A stretch of 64,000 bases of DNA, taken from positions 62,001-126,000 of the forward strand of contig JAGTPG010000001.1 in NCBI GenBank assembly GCA_018195615.1. Reading direction: 5' to 3'. The notes below the pieces were generated by a model. The model did no database searches and was not told the origin of the DNA. It saw only the letters and a program-made list of their open reading frames with translations. This DNA comes from Streptomyces tuirus. Its GTDB lineage: Bacteria > Actinomycetota > Actinomycetes > Streptomycetales > Streptomycetaceae. The position numbers and the translations under genes are program-made. Shown here in pieces: positions 52,537 to 62,301 of the stretch (positions within the stretch are counted from its first letter, which is position 1; each line of letters opens with the position of its first letter).

Positions 52537-52989
52537 CTGCTCGACCAGGTGAGCAAGCCGGCGGGCGGCCGGCTGCACCTGCACTCCCTGGACGACGGTC
52601 CGCTCGACGACTGGGTCCGCGAGGAGACCGACGGACACGGCGCCGACATCTACATCGACGCCCTCGGCCCCGGAGCCCCGCACGAGACGTTCCGGGCCGG
52701 CATGCGGGCGATGGCACGCGGCGGCATCGCCGTCAACATCGGTGCCGTCGCCGGTGATCTGCCGATCGACATCCACCGGATGATGGACCAGCAGCTGCGG
52801 CTGATCGGCTCGGCGTGGTTCACCTCAGCCGAGGGCCAGACCATGGCCGACATGGCGGGCGCCGGCCTGCTGGACCTGAGCCCGCTGCAGCACCACGTGT
52901 ACCCCCTGGAGCAGGTCAACGAGGCCGTCAGCGGTATCGCCGTGCGCAACGGCGGCTTCAGCAACTTCATCATCAGCCCGCGGGCCTGA
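52537..52989 (+). pseudogene. 5'-truncated alcohol dehydrogenase (copy 2)
   Basis: About 150 C-terminal residues of a zinc-type dehydrogenase: GRLHLHSLDDGPLDDWVREE, TDGHGADIYIDALGPGAP, MMDQQLRLIGSAWFTSAEGQ and GGFSNFIISPRA. It is related to the last 150 residues of the dehydrogenase at 19647, in the same order of motifs. The catalytic domain is missing. It precedes a second glutaryl-CoA dehydrogenase by 25 bp. Confidence 0.78.
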
Positions 52990-53014
52990 TCCACGACATC
53001 TCTGGAGACTGACG

Positions 53015-54202
53015 ATGCACGCATCGCGCGCCGGGCGCCAGGCCGACCCCCTCGACCTCCTGGAACTCGACAGCCTGCTCACACCGGACGAACGCGCCGT
53101 GCGCGACGCGGTGCGCACCTTCTGCGACCGGCGCGTCGACCCGCACATCGCCGAATGGTTCGAGCAGGGGGAGATCGAGGACATCCGCGGCCTCACCAAG
53201 GAACTCGGCGAACTCGGCATGCTCGGCATGCACCTGGGGGTTACGGCTGTGCCGGCATGAGCGCGGTCGACTACGGCCTGGCCTGTCTGGAGCTGGAGGC
53301 CACGGACTCGGGCTGCGCTCCCTGGTCTCGGTTCAGGGCTCCCTGGCCATGTACGCGATCCATGCCTTCGGCTCCGAGGAGCAGAAGGAGGAGTGGCTGC
53401 CACGTATGGCGGCGGGTACGGCGATCGGCTGCTTCGGGCTCACCGAGCCCGACTCGGGCTCCGACCCGGGCAGCATGCGCACCGCCGCCCGCCGCGACGG
53501 GGACGACTGGGTCCTCGACGGGCGAAAGATGTGGATCACCAACGGTTCGGTCGCCGACGTGGCCGTGGTCTGGGCCCGCACCGAGGACGGCATCCGCGGC
53601 TTCGTCGTCCCCACCGACACCCCCGGCTTCTCGGCCCCCGCCATCAAGCACAAGATGTCCCTGCGGGCGTCGGTGACCAGCGAGCTGGTCCTGGACTCCG
53701 TACGGCTGCCCGGCAGCGCCGTCCTGCCGGGCGTGCGGGGGCTGCGCGGGCCGTTGTCCTGCCTGAGCGAGGCGCGGTACGGCATCGCCTGGGGCGCGAT
53801 GGGCGCCGCCCGCTCCGCGTTCCGGGCGGCGCTGGCCTACGCCGGGGAGCGGGTCCAGTTCGGCCGTCCGATCAGCGGCTTCCAGCTGACCCAGGCCAAG
53901 CTGACCGACATGTCCCTGGAGCTGAACAAGGGCGTCCTGCTGGCCCTGCACCTCGGCCGCACCAAGGACGACCGGGGCCTGCGCCCGAGCAGGTCAGCTA
54001 CGGCAAGCTCAACAACACCCGGGCGGCGCTGGAGATCTGCCGTACCGCGCGGACCGTGCTGGGCGCGAACGGCATCTCGCTGGAGTACCCGGTCATCCGG
54101 CACGCCAACAACCTGGAGTCGATCCTCACCTACGAGGGCACGGTGGAGATGCACACCCTCGTCATCGGCCAGGCGCTGACCGGCCAGGCGGCGTTCCGGT
54201 GA
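53015..54202 (+). CDS. Glutaryl-CoA-dehydrogenase-like acyl-CoA dehydrogenase (copy 2), three frameshifts
   Basis: About 396 residues and co-linear with copy 1 at 25230. CFGLTEPDSGSDPGSMRT, GRKMWITNGSVADVAVVW, QFGRPISGFQLTQAKLTDMS and ILTYEGTVEMHTLVIGQALT carry the same family motifs. Single bases are missing near 53236-53240, 53310-53313 and 53983. The ATG at 53015 follows CTGGAGACTGACG. Its stop overlaps the GTG of the 3-hydroxyacyl-CoA dehydrogenase, so the two are coupled. No second ETF is present, so it would need EtfAB from the first cluster. Confidence 0.88.
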
Positions 54203-55074
54203 GTTCGGACATCCGCAGGGTGGGAGTCGTCGGCTGCGGTCTGATGGGCGCGGGCATCGCCGAGGTCTGCGCCCTGGCCGGGCTGGACGTGGTGGTCCAC
54301 GAGGTGAGCCCGGGGGCGGCCGAGTCAGGCCGCGCCCGTATCACCGCCTCGCTCGACCGCGGCGTACGGCGCGGAAAGCTCACCGGCGCGGAACGGCACA
54401 CCGCACTCGACCGGCTGCGGGTCACCCACGACCTCACCGCCCTGGCCGACCGGGACCTGGTGGTGGAGGCGGCGACGGAGGACGAGAAGGTCAAGGTCGA
54501 GCTGTTCGCCGAGCTCGACCGCGTCGTCACCCGGGACGACGCCCTCCTGGCGTCGAACACCTCCTCCCTGCCCATCATGAAACTGGGCACGGCCACGGCC
54601 CGCCCGCACCAGGTGGTCGGGGTCCACTTCTTCAATCCCGTGCCGGTGCTGGACCTGGTCGAGATCGTGCCGTCGCTTCTGACGTCCCCTCAAACTCGGT
54701 CTCGCGCGGAGGCCTTCGTCACGGGCACGCTGGGCAAGAAGGTGATCCGTGCCCAGGACCGGGCAGGTTTCGTGGTCAATGCCCTGCTCGTGCCGTACCT
54801 CCTCTCGGCGATCCGGATGCTGGAGTCCGGCCACGCCTCCGCGCAGGACATCGACACCGGCATGGTCCTCGGCTGCGCCCACCCCATGGGCCCGCTCAGC
54901 CTGGCCGACCTGATCGGCCTTGACACCCTCACCGCCATCGCCGAGGCGATGTACGCGGACTTCAAGGAGCCGCAGCACGCCCCGCCGCCCCTGCTTCTGC
55001 GCATGGTGGAGGCCGGGCTGCTCGGCCGGAAGTCCGGGCGCGGCTTCCACGACTACTCCGATGAGGGCAGCTGA
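54199..55074 (+). CDS. 3-hydroxyacyl-CoA dehydrogenase (copy 2)
   Basis: An intact 291-residue paralogue of the gene at 21970: GVVGCGLMGAGIAEVCALAG, LASNTSSLPIMKLG, GVHFFNPVPVLDLVEIVPSL and HPMGPLSLADLIGLDTLTAI. The GTG start overlaps the stop of the acyl-CoA dehydrogenase (GTGA). Together the pair repeats the desaturation and dehydrogenation steps found at 22-26 kb. Confidence 0.93.
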   Translation: MSSDIRRVGVVGCGLMGAGIAEVCALAGLDVVVHEVSPGAAESGRARITASLDRGVRRGKLTGAERHTALDRLRVTHDLTALADRDLVVEAATEDEKVKVELFAELDRVVTRDDALLASNTSSLPIMKLGTATARPHQVVGVHFFNPVPVLDLVEIVPSLLTSPQTRSRAEAFVTGTLGKKVIRAQDRAGFVVNALLVPYLLSAIRMLESGHASAQDIDTGMVLGCAHPMGPLSLADLIGLDTLTAIAEAMYADFKEPQHAPPPLLLRMVEAGLLGRKSGRGFHDYSDEGS

Positions 55075-55112
55075 CCTCTTCTGACGTCGCGCCCGGCGAC
55101 CGGCGGCGCCGT

Positions 55113-56907
55113 TCAGCCGATCCTGGTCATGGTCCATTGCTGGGGACTGCCGCCGTTGGGCGTGTACTGGATGACCGAGCTGCCCTGGGTGGTGACGTTG
55201 CCGTTGTCCAGGGCCTTGCCGCTGCGGCGGTTGATGAGCCTGTACCTCCCGCCGCCCAGCGAGGAGATGGCCCACTGCTGCGGGGTCCCCGTGTTGGAGG
55301 TGTACTGGATCACCGAGCTGCCCTCGGTGGTGACGTTGCCGTTGTCCAGGGCCTTGCCACTGCGGGCGCACACCAGCTTGTAGTAGCCGTGGCCCGAGTG
55401 CGTGACCGCCCACTGCTGGGGCGTGCCACCGTTCTGCGTCCACTGGATGACCGAGCTGCCCTGGGTGGTGACGTTGCCGTTGTCCAGGGCCTTGCCACTG
55501 CGGACGGACACCAGTCGGTAGACCCCTTCGGGCAGGACCGCAGGCATGCCGCTGACCTCCACGCAGACCACCGAGACGTCGGCGTCGGGCGCGGTGGCCG
55601 GCACCGTGACGTTGATGGTGCCGCCGCTGACGGTGTAGGAGAGCGAGGTGGAGGGGGCGTTCAGGAGGTAGACGCGGCTGATGGTGTTGTGCACCTCCGG
55701 GATCCGGAGCACACCGTCCGTGGGCCAGTTGAAGACGTGGGCGAACAGCTTGCCGTCCTTCTTGGTGACCTTGCCCCAGGACGGCTCGGCGGCGAAGGGG
55801 CTGCCGCTGGTGCCGTAGATGCTGTCGCTGTACGTGGCCATCCAGGAGGCGAACCCGTTGAGGACGTTCACGGTGCCCGGGGTGAGCGTGCCGTCGCCCT
55901 TGGGTCCGACGTTGAGCAGGTAGTTGCCGTCCCGGGAGACGACCGTCACGAACTCCCGGAGGAGATCCCGGACGGAGCGGTAGGAGCTCTCCCTCGACTG
56001 GTTGTAGCCCCAGGCGCCGTTCATCGTGACGCAGGTCTCCCAGGGCCGCTCCAGCGGCGCCGGGGGACCTTCTCCTCCGGGCACATGAAGTCGCCGAGAC
56101 CGAGGTCGCGCTTGACACGCTCGTTCACGATGAGCCCGGGCTTGTGGCTGATCAGCCAGTTGTACAGGTCCTGGCCGTCCGACTTGATCCACCAGTCGTC
56201 GAGCGTGGGGTGGACGGGTTGCCGCACCAGTCGCCGTCGAACCACAGCACGGCCGGGTCGTAGCGGTCCAGCAGTTCCCGCAGCTGTGCCTTCATGTCGG
56301 CGATGTAGGCGGTGCGGGCGGACTGCGAGGACATGGTCGAGAAGGTGGCGCTGCGGTTGATGGTCTGCGAGGGGTGGTTCCAGTCCAGGATCGAGTAGTA
56401 CAGCCCGAACTTGACGCCTCTGCTCTCGCACTCCGTCTTGAGCTGCGCGAGCAGGTCGGCCTGGTGGCCGCTGTAGTCGCGCAGGTTGTACTCCTTGGTG
56501 CCCGTGGTGTCGGTGAAGCTCGCCACGTCGGAGTTCCACATCGCGTAGCCCTCGTGGTGCTTGGCGGTGATCACGAGGTACTTCATGCCGGCGTTCTTGG
56601 CCATCTCGGCGATGGTCGCGGCGTTGAAGGAGGTCGGGTTGAAGGGCGCGCTGACCTGGGTCTGGTAGTCGGCCTTGGACCAGTTCTCGCTGTGGAACGC
56701 CCACTCACCGTGGCCCAGGTAGGAGTAGGACCCGAAGTGGATGAACATCCCGAACCGGGCCTGGTACCACCAGTCCATCTTCGAGGGGACCGTGTACGCC
56801 TCGGCGGTGGCGGGCCACAGGGCCTGAGGCAGCCCGAAGGCCGCCATGCCTCCGGCGAGGGTGGCGGCCTTCATCAAAGAGCGTCTGCTGAGACTGGCTG
56901 AGGACAT
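55113..56907 (-). CDS. Exported GH29 alpha-L-fucosidase with ricin-type lectin domain, two frameshifts
   Basis: About 598 residues. The start SRRSLMKAATLAGGMAAFGL is a twin-arginine signal. The GH29 barrel shows WWYQARFGMFIHFGSYSYLG, YLVITAKHHEGYAMWNSDVA and the nucleophile in VLWFDGDW. The tail is a ricin beta-trefoil with three near-identical repeats, each containing SGKALDNGNVTT and PQQW, also near-identical as DNA (55113-55510). Single bases are missing near 56062-56066 and 56218. It would bind a glycan through the lectin domain and remove fucose outside the cell. The 400 bp upstream (56908-57308) hold no gene; TATAAA near 57015 on the minus strand may be its -10 box. Confidence 0.9.
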
Positions 56908-57308
56908 GGTGCGGCTCCATGTGTCAGGGAAGGCAGGGCAGGGCGTTGAGTAGCGGAGTGGCGGGTCGGCTGCCGCACACCGCGTCTCCCCGAAAGGAGA
57001 CATCGGATGGATTTATAGAAGCACGACTGCGGTCGCGTCTAGGGGTGAGACGAGAATCGCCTGTGACCGCCCGCAGTTGAGGAAACATGGAGGCGGATCG
57101 ACCCTCGATACCACCCACCCTGTCCATGCATACATAGGATCTATTTAGGTCCTCTCGTGCCCATGGAGCGGCCGAGGCCTCCCCAGACGGAGGGGGTGTT
57201 CCAGACCGGTTACCCGCCCTTGCTGTCTACAGGCAGAGGTGCCATGGGAATCGGACCTGACGAGTCCTGCTCACGGCTTCGGCTGACGGGCTCGTGACGT
57301 ATGGGCGG

Positions 57309-58049
57309 TCAGACCTGCGCGAGGCCACCGTCGACGAACAGCTCGCCGCCGGTGACGAAGCCGGCGTCCGAGGAGGCGAGGAACAGTGCGGCGGTCGCGA
57401 TGTCGGTGGGCCTGCCGAGCCGGCCTGCCGGTGTCGATGCCGCGATGCGCTCCTGCATGTCGGCGGGGAGGTCGGCCCGCAGGGTGGGGGTGTCGATCGC
57501 GCCGGGCTGCAGGACGTTGACCCGGATGCCACGCCCCGCGAGCTCGGCGGCCCAGATCCGGGCGAACGAGCGCAACGCCGCCTTGCCCGCCGAGTAGACC
57601 GACGTGCCGGGAGAGCCCTTCACCACACTCGCGCTGCCGTTGAGGATGATCGAGGATCCCTCTCTCATCAGCGGCAGCAGCTTCTGCGCGGTGAACAGCG
57701 TGCCGCGTACGTTGACGCCGAACGACTCGTCGAAGCTCTGCTCCGTGACGGCGTCCAGCGGTTGGCCGAGGGCGCCGGTGTAGCCGGCGCTGGCGAAGAG
57801 GACGTCGACCCGGCCCTTCTCCTCGCGCACGGTCTCGGCCAGGCGGTCGAGGTCGTCGAGGTTTCCGGCGTCGCCCTGCACGCCGGTCACGTTGCGGCCG
57901 ATCTCGGCCACGGCGTCGTCGAGCTTGCCCTTGTGCCGTCCCGTCACGAAGACGTGCGCACCTTCGTCGACGAACAGTTTCGCGGTCGCCAACGCCATTC
58001 CGGAGGTGCCTCCGGTGATCACAGCGACCTTGCCCTGGAGCTTAGACAT
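57309..58049 (-). CDS. Short-chain dehydrogenase/reductase (SDR)
   Basis: An intact 246-residue classical SDR: VITGGTSGMALATAKLFVDE (TGxxxGxxx loop), FASAGY in place of NNAG, and the catalytic SVVKGSPGTSVYSAGKAALR (YxxxK), ending GGELFVDGGLAQV. The ATG at 58049 was chosen although the frame is open further upstream into the FAD monooxygenase; that openness comes from a frameshift in the monooxygenase. Second gene of a two-gene unit divergent from an ArsR regulator. NAD(P)H-dependent reduction of an unknown carbonyl or quinone is likely. Confidence 0.93.
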   Translation of the reverse strand: MSKLQGKVAVITGGTSGMALATAKLFVDEGAHVFVTGRHKGKLDDAVAEIGRNVTGVQGDAGNLDDLDRLAETVREEKGRVDVLFASAGYTGALGQPLDAVTEQSFDESFGVNVRGTLFTAQKLLPLMREGSSIILNGSASVVKGSPGTSVYSAGKAALRSFARIWAAELAGRGIRVNVLQPGAIDTPTLRADLPADMQERIAASTPAGRLGRPTDIATAALFLASSDAGFVTGGELFVDGGLAQV

Positions 58050-58113
58050 GTATCGGGTCTTTCTTGCTCGGTTGGCTGGGTGGGGGTGGATGGAACAGAA
58101 CGAGAAGCCCGGG

Positions 58114-59539
58114 TCACTCTCCGAACCACCGGGCGAGCGCCCGTCGTAGTCCGTCGGGCCCGTCGTGGCCGGTCCACGCGGCGTATCCGTCGGGGCGTAC
58201 CAGTACCGGGCCGAGGACGGCGTCGGCATCGGCGCCGGTCGTGAGGTGGACGTCCACGCCCGGGGCACGAGCTTGCCCAGGTCGTCCCGGCCGTCTGTCA
58301 GCACAAGCAGCGGGCGTCCTGCCCGCAGGGCCTCGACCAGGCGTCCGGCGTCTTTCAGCGGGATGTCCGGGACCAGGGCCCCCGCGCCGGGTGAACCGAC
58401 GTCGTAGCGGATGTCGACGCCGCTGATCATGCCGCTGAGCCGGGCGTTGACCTCGGGGATGTGCAGGAGGTCGGTGAAGAGTTCACGGAGCGCGTCGACG
58501 TCCGTGGACGGACGGGCCAGCGCGTTCTGCGCTCGGACGTTCCACAGCACCCGGGCCGCGACGGGATGCCGCTCGGAGTGGTAGGTGTCGAGCAGGCTGT
58601 CCGGGGCGTGCCCGAGCACCTCGGCGGCGAGCTTCCAGCCCAGGTTCATCGCGTCCTCCAGGCCTGTGTTGAGGCCCTGGCCTCCCCACGGGAAGTGGAC
58701 GTGGGCGGCGTCGCCCGCGAGCAGGACCCGGCCCTGCCGGTAGCTCTCCGCCTGGAGCGCGGCATCGCTGTAGTGGCTGAGGTTGCGGCCCTCGTCCATC
58801 TCGACGTCGAAGCCCGCGATGTACGAGGCGGCCTCACGCAGTTCGTCCAGGGTGACCGGCGCGGCGCGGTCGGCCCGCGGGCCGCGGAAGTCGTGGGTGG
58901 TGATCCTGGCGGGCCCATAACCGTTGCCCCACACCACCAGCCAGCCGCGCGGCGTGCGGTGGTAGCCGCCGGTCAGCGGGGTACGCAGCCGGACCTCGCC
59001 CATCAGCGCGGAAACCCCGGCCGGCGTGCCGGTGAAAGGGATGCCTGCCAGCCGCCGCACGGCGCTGCGCGCCCCGTCCGCGCCGACCACGTACTCGGCC
59101 GTCAGCTCGTAGGAGCCCGCAGGGCCCTCGACCGTCAGGGTCACCCCGTCGTCGTGCTGGACCAGGCCGGTCAGCTCGTGGCCGCGCCGGACTTCCGCGC
59201 CCAGGCTCACCGCCCGCTCGGTGAAGACCTGTTCGGCGTGCGCCTGCGGGCTGCCGATGAGCACCGGGCCCTCGTCCACGACCGCTCCGAGGTCCAACCC
59301 CATGATCCCGAGAAGTGGAACCGGGCGGGGGCCCAGGTGGCGCTCAGCGCGACCTCCTCCAACAGCCCGCGTCGATCCAGGAGCTGCGCCGTGCGGGCGT
59401 GCAGCGTCCCGGCCTTGATCTCCCGGCTCGGGGTCGCGGCCCGCTCCAGGACCACGGCCCGGGCGCCTTGAAGGGCCAGCTCATGGGCGAGCAAGGACCC
59501 TACGGGCCCGCCGCCGACGATCACGACCTGCTGCCGCAC
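58114..59539 (-). CDS. FAD-dependent aromatic hydroxylase-type monooxygenase, two frameshifts
   Basis: About 475 residues of the PHBH/PheA/RdmE family: QVVIVGGGPVGSLLAHELAL (FAD-binding), VVGADGARSAVR (DG motif), VLLAGDAAHVHFPWGGQGLN (GD motif) and a thioredoxin-like C-terminal part (LLVLTDGRDDLGKLV). Single bases are missing near 59307-59309 and 58257-58263; with both restored, the protein ends GHDGPDGLRRALARWFGE at 58114. It would hydroxylate a phenolic substrate with NAD(P)H and O2. It is first in the operon with the SDR and divergent from the ArsR gene. Confidence 0.88.
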
Positions 59540-59655
59540 GAGAGGCCTCCGGGTACGTAAGTACGGTTTCTGCGAACAGTTCGAGATTCTCGTACCATCC
59601 GCCTGTCGCCGTCAAGCGCAGGTTCGTATGTTCGGGATGGCCGTACAATTGCCGC

Positions 59656-59955
59656 ATGCTTCATCCCGAACGCGAGCAGATCGCCCTTGAGGACGTCCTG
59701 GCGGCTCTCGGCCAGCCCGTGCGCCTCGACGTCGTCCGTCGACTCGCCTCGGGTGCGGAGAAGTTCTGCAGCGAGGTCGTCCAGGGTGTCCCGAAGTCGA
59801 CCATGACTCACCACTGGCGCGTCCTGCGCGAGGCGGGCGTCATCCGCCAGCGTCCGGAAGGCCGCAACGTCTTCGTCAGCCTCCGGCGTGACGACCTCGA
59901 CGCCCGCTTCCCCGGCCTGCTCGACATCGTCCTGAACGACCGCACCGACGGTTGA
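59656..59955 (+). CDS. ArsR-type winged-helix regulator
   Basis: An intact 99-residue regulator: ALGQPVRLDVVRRLASGAEK, VPKSTMTHHWRVLREAGVIR (recognition helix) and PEGRNVFVSLRRDDLDARFP. No metal-binding cysteine pair is seen apart from a lone Cys. The 116 bp shared with the divergent monooxygenase include GTACGTAAGTAC and several TTCG/CGAA-like half-sites, so it probably represses both directions and responds to the monooxygenase substrate. Confidence 0.9.
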   Translation: MLHPEREQIALEDVLAALGQPVRLDVVRRLASGAEKFCSEVVQGVPKSTMTHHWRVLREAGVIRQRPEGRNVFVSLRRDDLDARFPGLLDIVLNDRTDG

Positions 59956-60021
59956 CCGGGAGTCGGGCGAGAATCCGGCGCGCGTCGCACTGACCTGACC
60001 GCTGGGCAACCCCCGCCGTCT

Positions 60022-60048
60022 CTGCCACCGACCCTGGAGCGGTGGCAG
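60022..60048 (+). terminator. Candidate hairpin terminator after the ArsR gene
   Basis: CTGCCACCG (60022-60030) and CGGTGGCAG (60040-60048) form a 9-bp stem with a 9-nt loop, 67 bp past the ArsR stop. No T run follows. Confidence 0.45.
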
Positions 60049-60156
60049 GCGAGTAACTGCTGTCCGGCGTCGGCGCGCCGCCGGGACCAGGAGAAGGTCC
60101 CGAAGCGTACGCCTGGAAGCGCCGACCCTGGGCAGGCCTGCGTGGGGGCCAGCTCA

Positions 60157-60240
60157 AGGCAGCTCCAGATCTACCGCCACCTCATGCCCGGCTCCCTCAG
60201 CAAAGCCGCCGAGATCCTCAAGCTCGACCTCGCCGACTGA
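60157..60240 (+). pseudogene. Possible tyrosine-recombinase C-terminal remnant
   Basis: The last 27 codons of an open frame read LQIYRHLMPGSLSKAAEILK and then LDLAD before a TGA. Y-x-HLxPGS is how the catalytic-Tyr end of phage-type integrases usually reads. Nothing else of an integrase is present and no attachment-site repeat was found. The rest of 59956-60314 holds nothing I can support. Confidence 0.3.
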
Positions 60241-60314
60241 AGCCAGTCGGAGCAGCAGTCCGACGGCTCCGGCCACACCCGGGGCGCCGACGACGCGGGC
60301 TGATCTGGCTGTTC

Positions 60315-62288
60315 TCATGCCTCGCCGGCTCTCCGGCTGCGGCGTTCGGCACCCAGGTGGGCGTAGTGGCCGATCAGGTCGGGGGCGTCCACGGCGGCGG
60401 GGTTGACGACCTGCTCGACAGGGGCACCCTGGAGCAGGCGCTTGACCGGGACTTCGAGTTTCTTGCCGGTACGGGTGTGCGGGATGCCGGGAACTTCGAG
60501 GATGTCGTCGGGGATGTGGCGGGGTGAGGCGCCGGCGCGGATCGCTTCCGTGATCTTTTCGCGGAGGGCGTCGTTCAGGGTCATCCCGGCGGCGGGGACC
60601 ACGAACAGGGGCATCCAGTAACCGCCGTCGGGTTCCTCCGCCCGATGACCAACGCCTCCGCGATCTCCGGAAGCCGCTCCACGACGTCGTGGATGTCGGC
60701 ACTGCCAAGGCGTACGCCGTTGCGGTTGAGCGTGCTGTCGGAACGGCCGTGCACGATCACCGAGCCGTGACCCGTCACCGTGATCCAGTCGCCGTGCCGC
60801 CACACGCCGGGATAGGAGGAGAAGTAGGCGTCGCGATAGCGCATGCCATCGGGGTCGTTCCAGAAATACAGCGGCATGGACGGCATCGGGCGGGTGACGA
60901 CCAGCTCGCCGACCTGGTCCACCACCGGAAAGCCCTCGGCGTCGTACGCGGCCAGCGCCACGCCGAGGTGGGGTGCGGACAACTCCCCGCCCAGACCGGT
61001 GTGTTGGGCGCGCAGCCCGCGAAGCCGGACACCACGTCCGTGCCGCCGCTGATCGACGCCAGCAGCACGCGGTCACCGACGTGGTCGCGAACCCAGGGAT
61101 AGGCGGAGGCCGGCAGGGCGGAGCCGGTGCAGCCGACCACCCGGATCGACGAGAGGTCGTGCACCGAGGGATCGATGCCGAACTTGGCCATGGCCATCAG
61201 GTACTGGGGGCTGGTGCCGAAGACGGTCACCCGGTGGCGTGCGGCCAGCTTCCACAGAGTGTCGGGGCGGTGAGGGGCGCCGGGCTGCCGTCGTACGTGC
61301 ACGTGGTGGCGCCGGTCAGCAGGGCCGAGGCGACCAGGTTCCACATCATCCAGTGGGTGGTGGTGTACCACAGGAGGCGATCGCCGGGGCCGAGGTCGGA
61401 GTGCAGGCCGAGGGTCTTGAGGTGCTCCAGCAGGACGCCGCCGTGGCCGTGGACGATGCCCTTGGGCAGGCCGCTGGTGCCGGAGGAGAACACGACCCAC
61501 AGGGGGTGGTCGAACGGCACGGGGGTGCAGGAGAGTTCCTCGGTGCGGGTGACGACGTCCTCCCACGGCACCATCGGGGACGGGTACGCCCGCGACGGCC
61601 AGGGCAGGCCCACGTGGTCGACCAGCAGGGTGGCCTTCAACGTGGGCAGAGCGTCGGCGAGTTCGAGGGTGGCCTCGCGACGGTCGTGGGCGGTGCCGTT
61701 GAAGAGGTAGCCGTCGGCTCCGATCAGGACGGTGGGTTCGAGCTGGGCGAAGCGGTCGGCGGCGGCCTTGGGCGCGTAGTCCTGTCCGCACACCGACCAC
61801 ACCGCGCCCAGGCTCGCGGCGGCCAGGAACGCGACGATCGCGTGCGGGGTGTTGGGCAGGTAGCCCACCACTCGGTCCCCCTTGCCGACGCCCAGGTCGC
61901 ACAGGGTCGCGGCGACGGAGGCGACCTGGGCGCGCAGGCGTCTCGCGGTCACCTCGTAACAGGACCCGGTCTCGTCGAGGGCGATGATCGCCACGGCGTC
62001 GTCGGCGAGGTTGCGCAGGGCGTGGTGGGCGTAGTTGAGGGTGGCGCCGGGGAACCAGCGGGCGCCGGGCATCTTCTCCTTGGCCAGCACCCGCTCGTAC
62101 GCCGTGTCCGCGTTGATGCCGAAGTACTCCCACACCGCGCCCCAGAAGCTCTCCAGGTCGGTGACCGACCAGCGGTGCAGGGAGGCATAGTCACAGCCCT
62201 CCATTCCGACGTGGCGGGCGAAGTCCATGATGTGGCTGTCCGCGACGGTCTGTTGGTCGGGCGTCGTGAAAGGGTCGGGCACGGTCAT
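60315..62288 (-). CDS. Acetoacetyl-CoA synthetase (AacS-type acyl-CoA ligase), three frameshifts
   Basis: About 658 residues. The N-terminal motif YASLHRWSVTDLESFWGAVW is typical of AacS/ACS; the AMP-binding motif is VVFSSGTSGLPKGIVHGHGG, followed by SISGGTDVVSGFAGC, RHGDWITVTGHGSVIVHGRS and the C-terminal PGIPHTRTGKKLEVPVKRLL with the adenylation Lys. Single bases are missing near 61264-61267, 60988-60991 and 60641-60643. It activates acetoacetate or a related keto acid with ATP and CoA. It is 13 bp after the MhpA-type gene, so the two are probably co-transcribed. Confidence 0.9.
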
Positions 62289-62301
62289 CGTGTGGCGCTC
62301 C

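Noticed and set aside
57309..59303. A single 664-residue frame covering an FAD monooxygenase and an SDR
   Set aside because: The linker residues are not homologous to either family. A missing base near 58257-58263 hides the normal monooxygenase ending at 58114, and the SDR has its own ATG.
60157..60240. An integrated mobile element ending near 60240
   Set aside because: Only a short integrase-like tail is present. No att repeats, tRNA target or other phage or ICE genes are visible, so no element is claimed.
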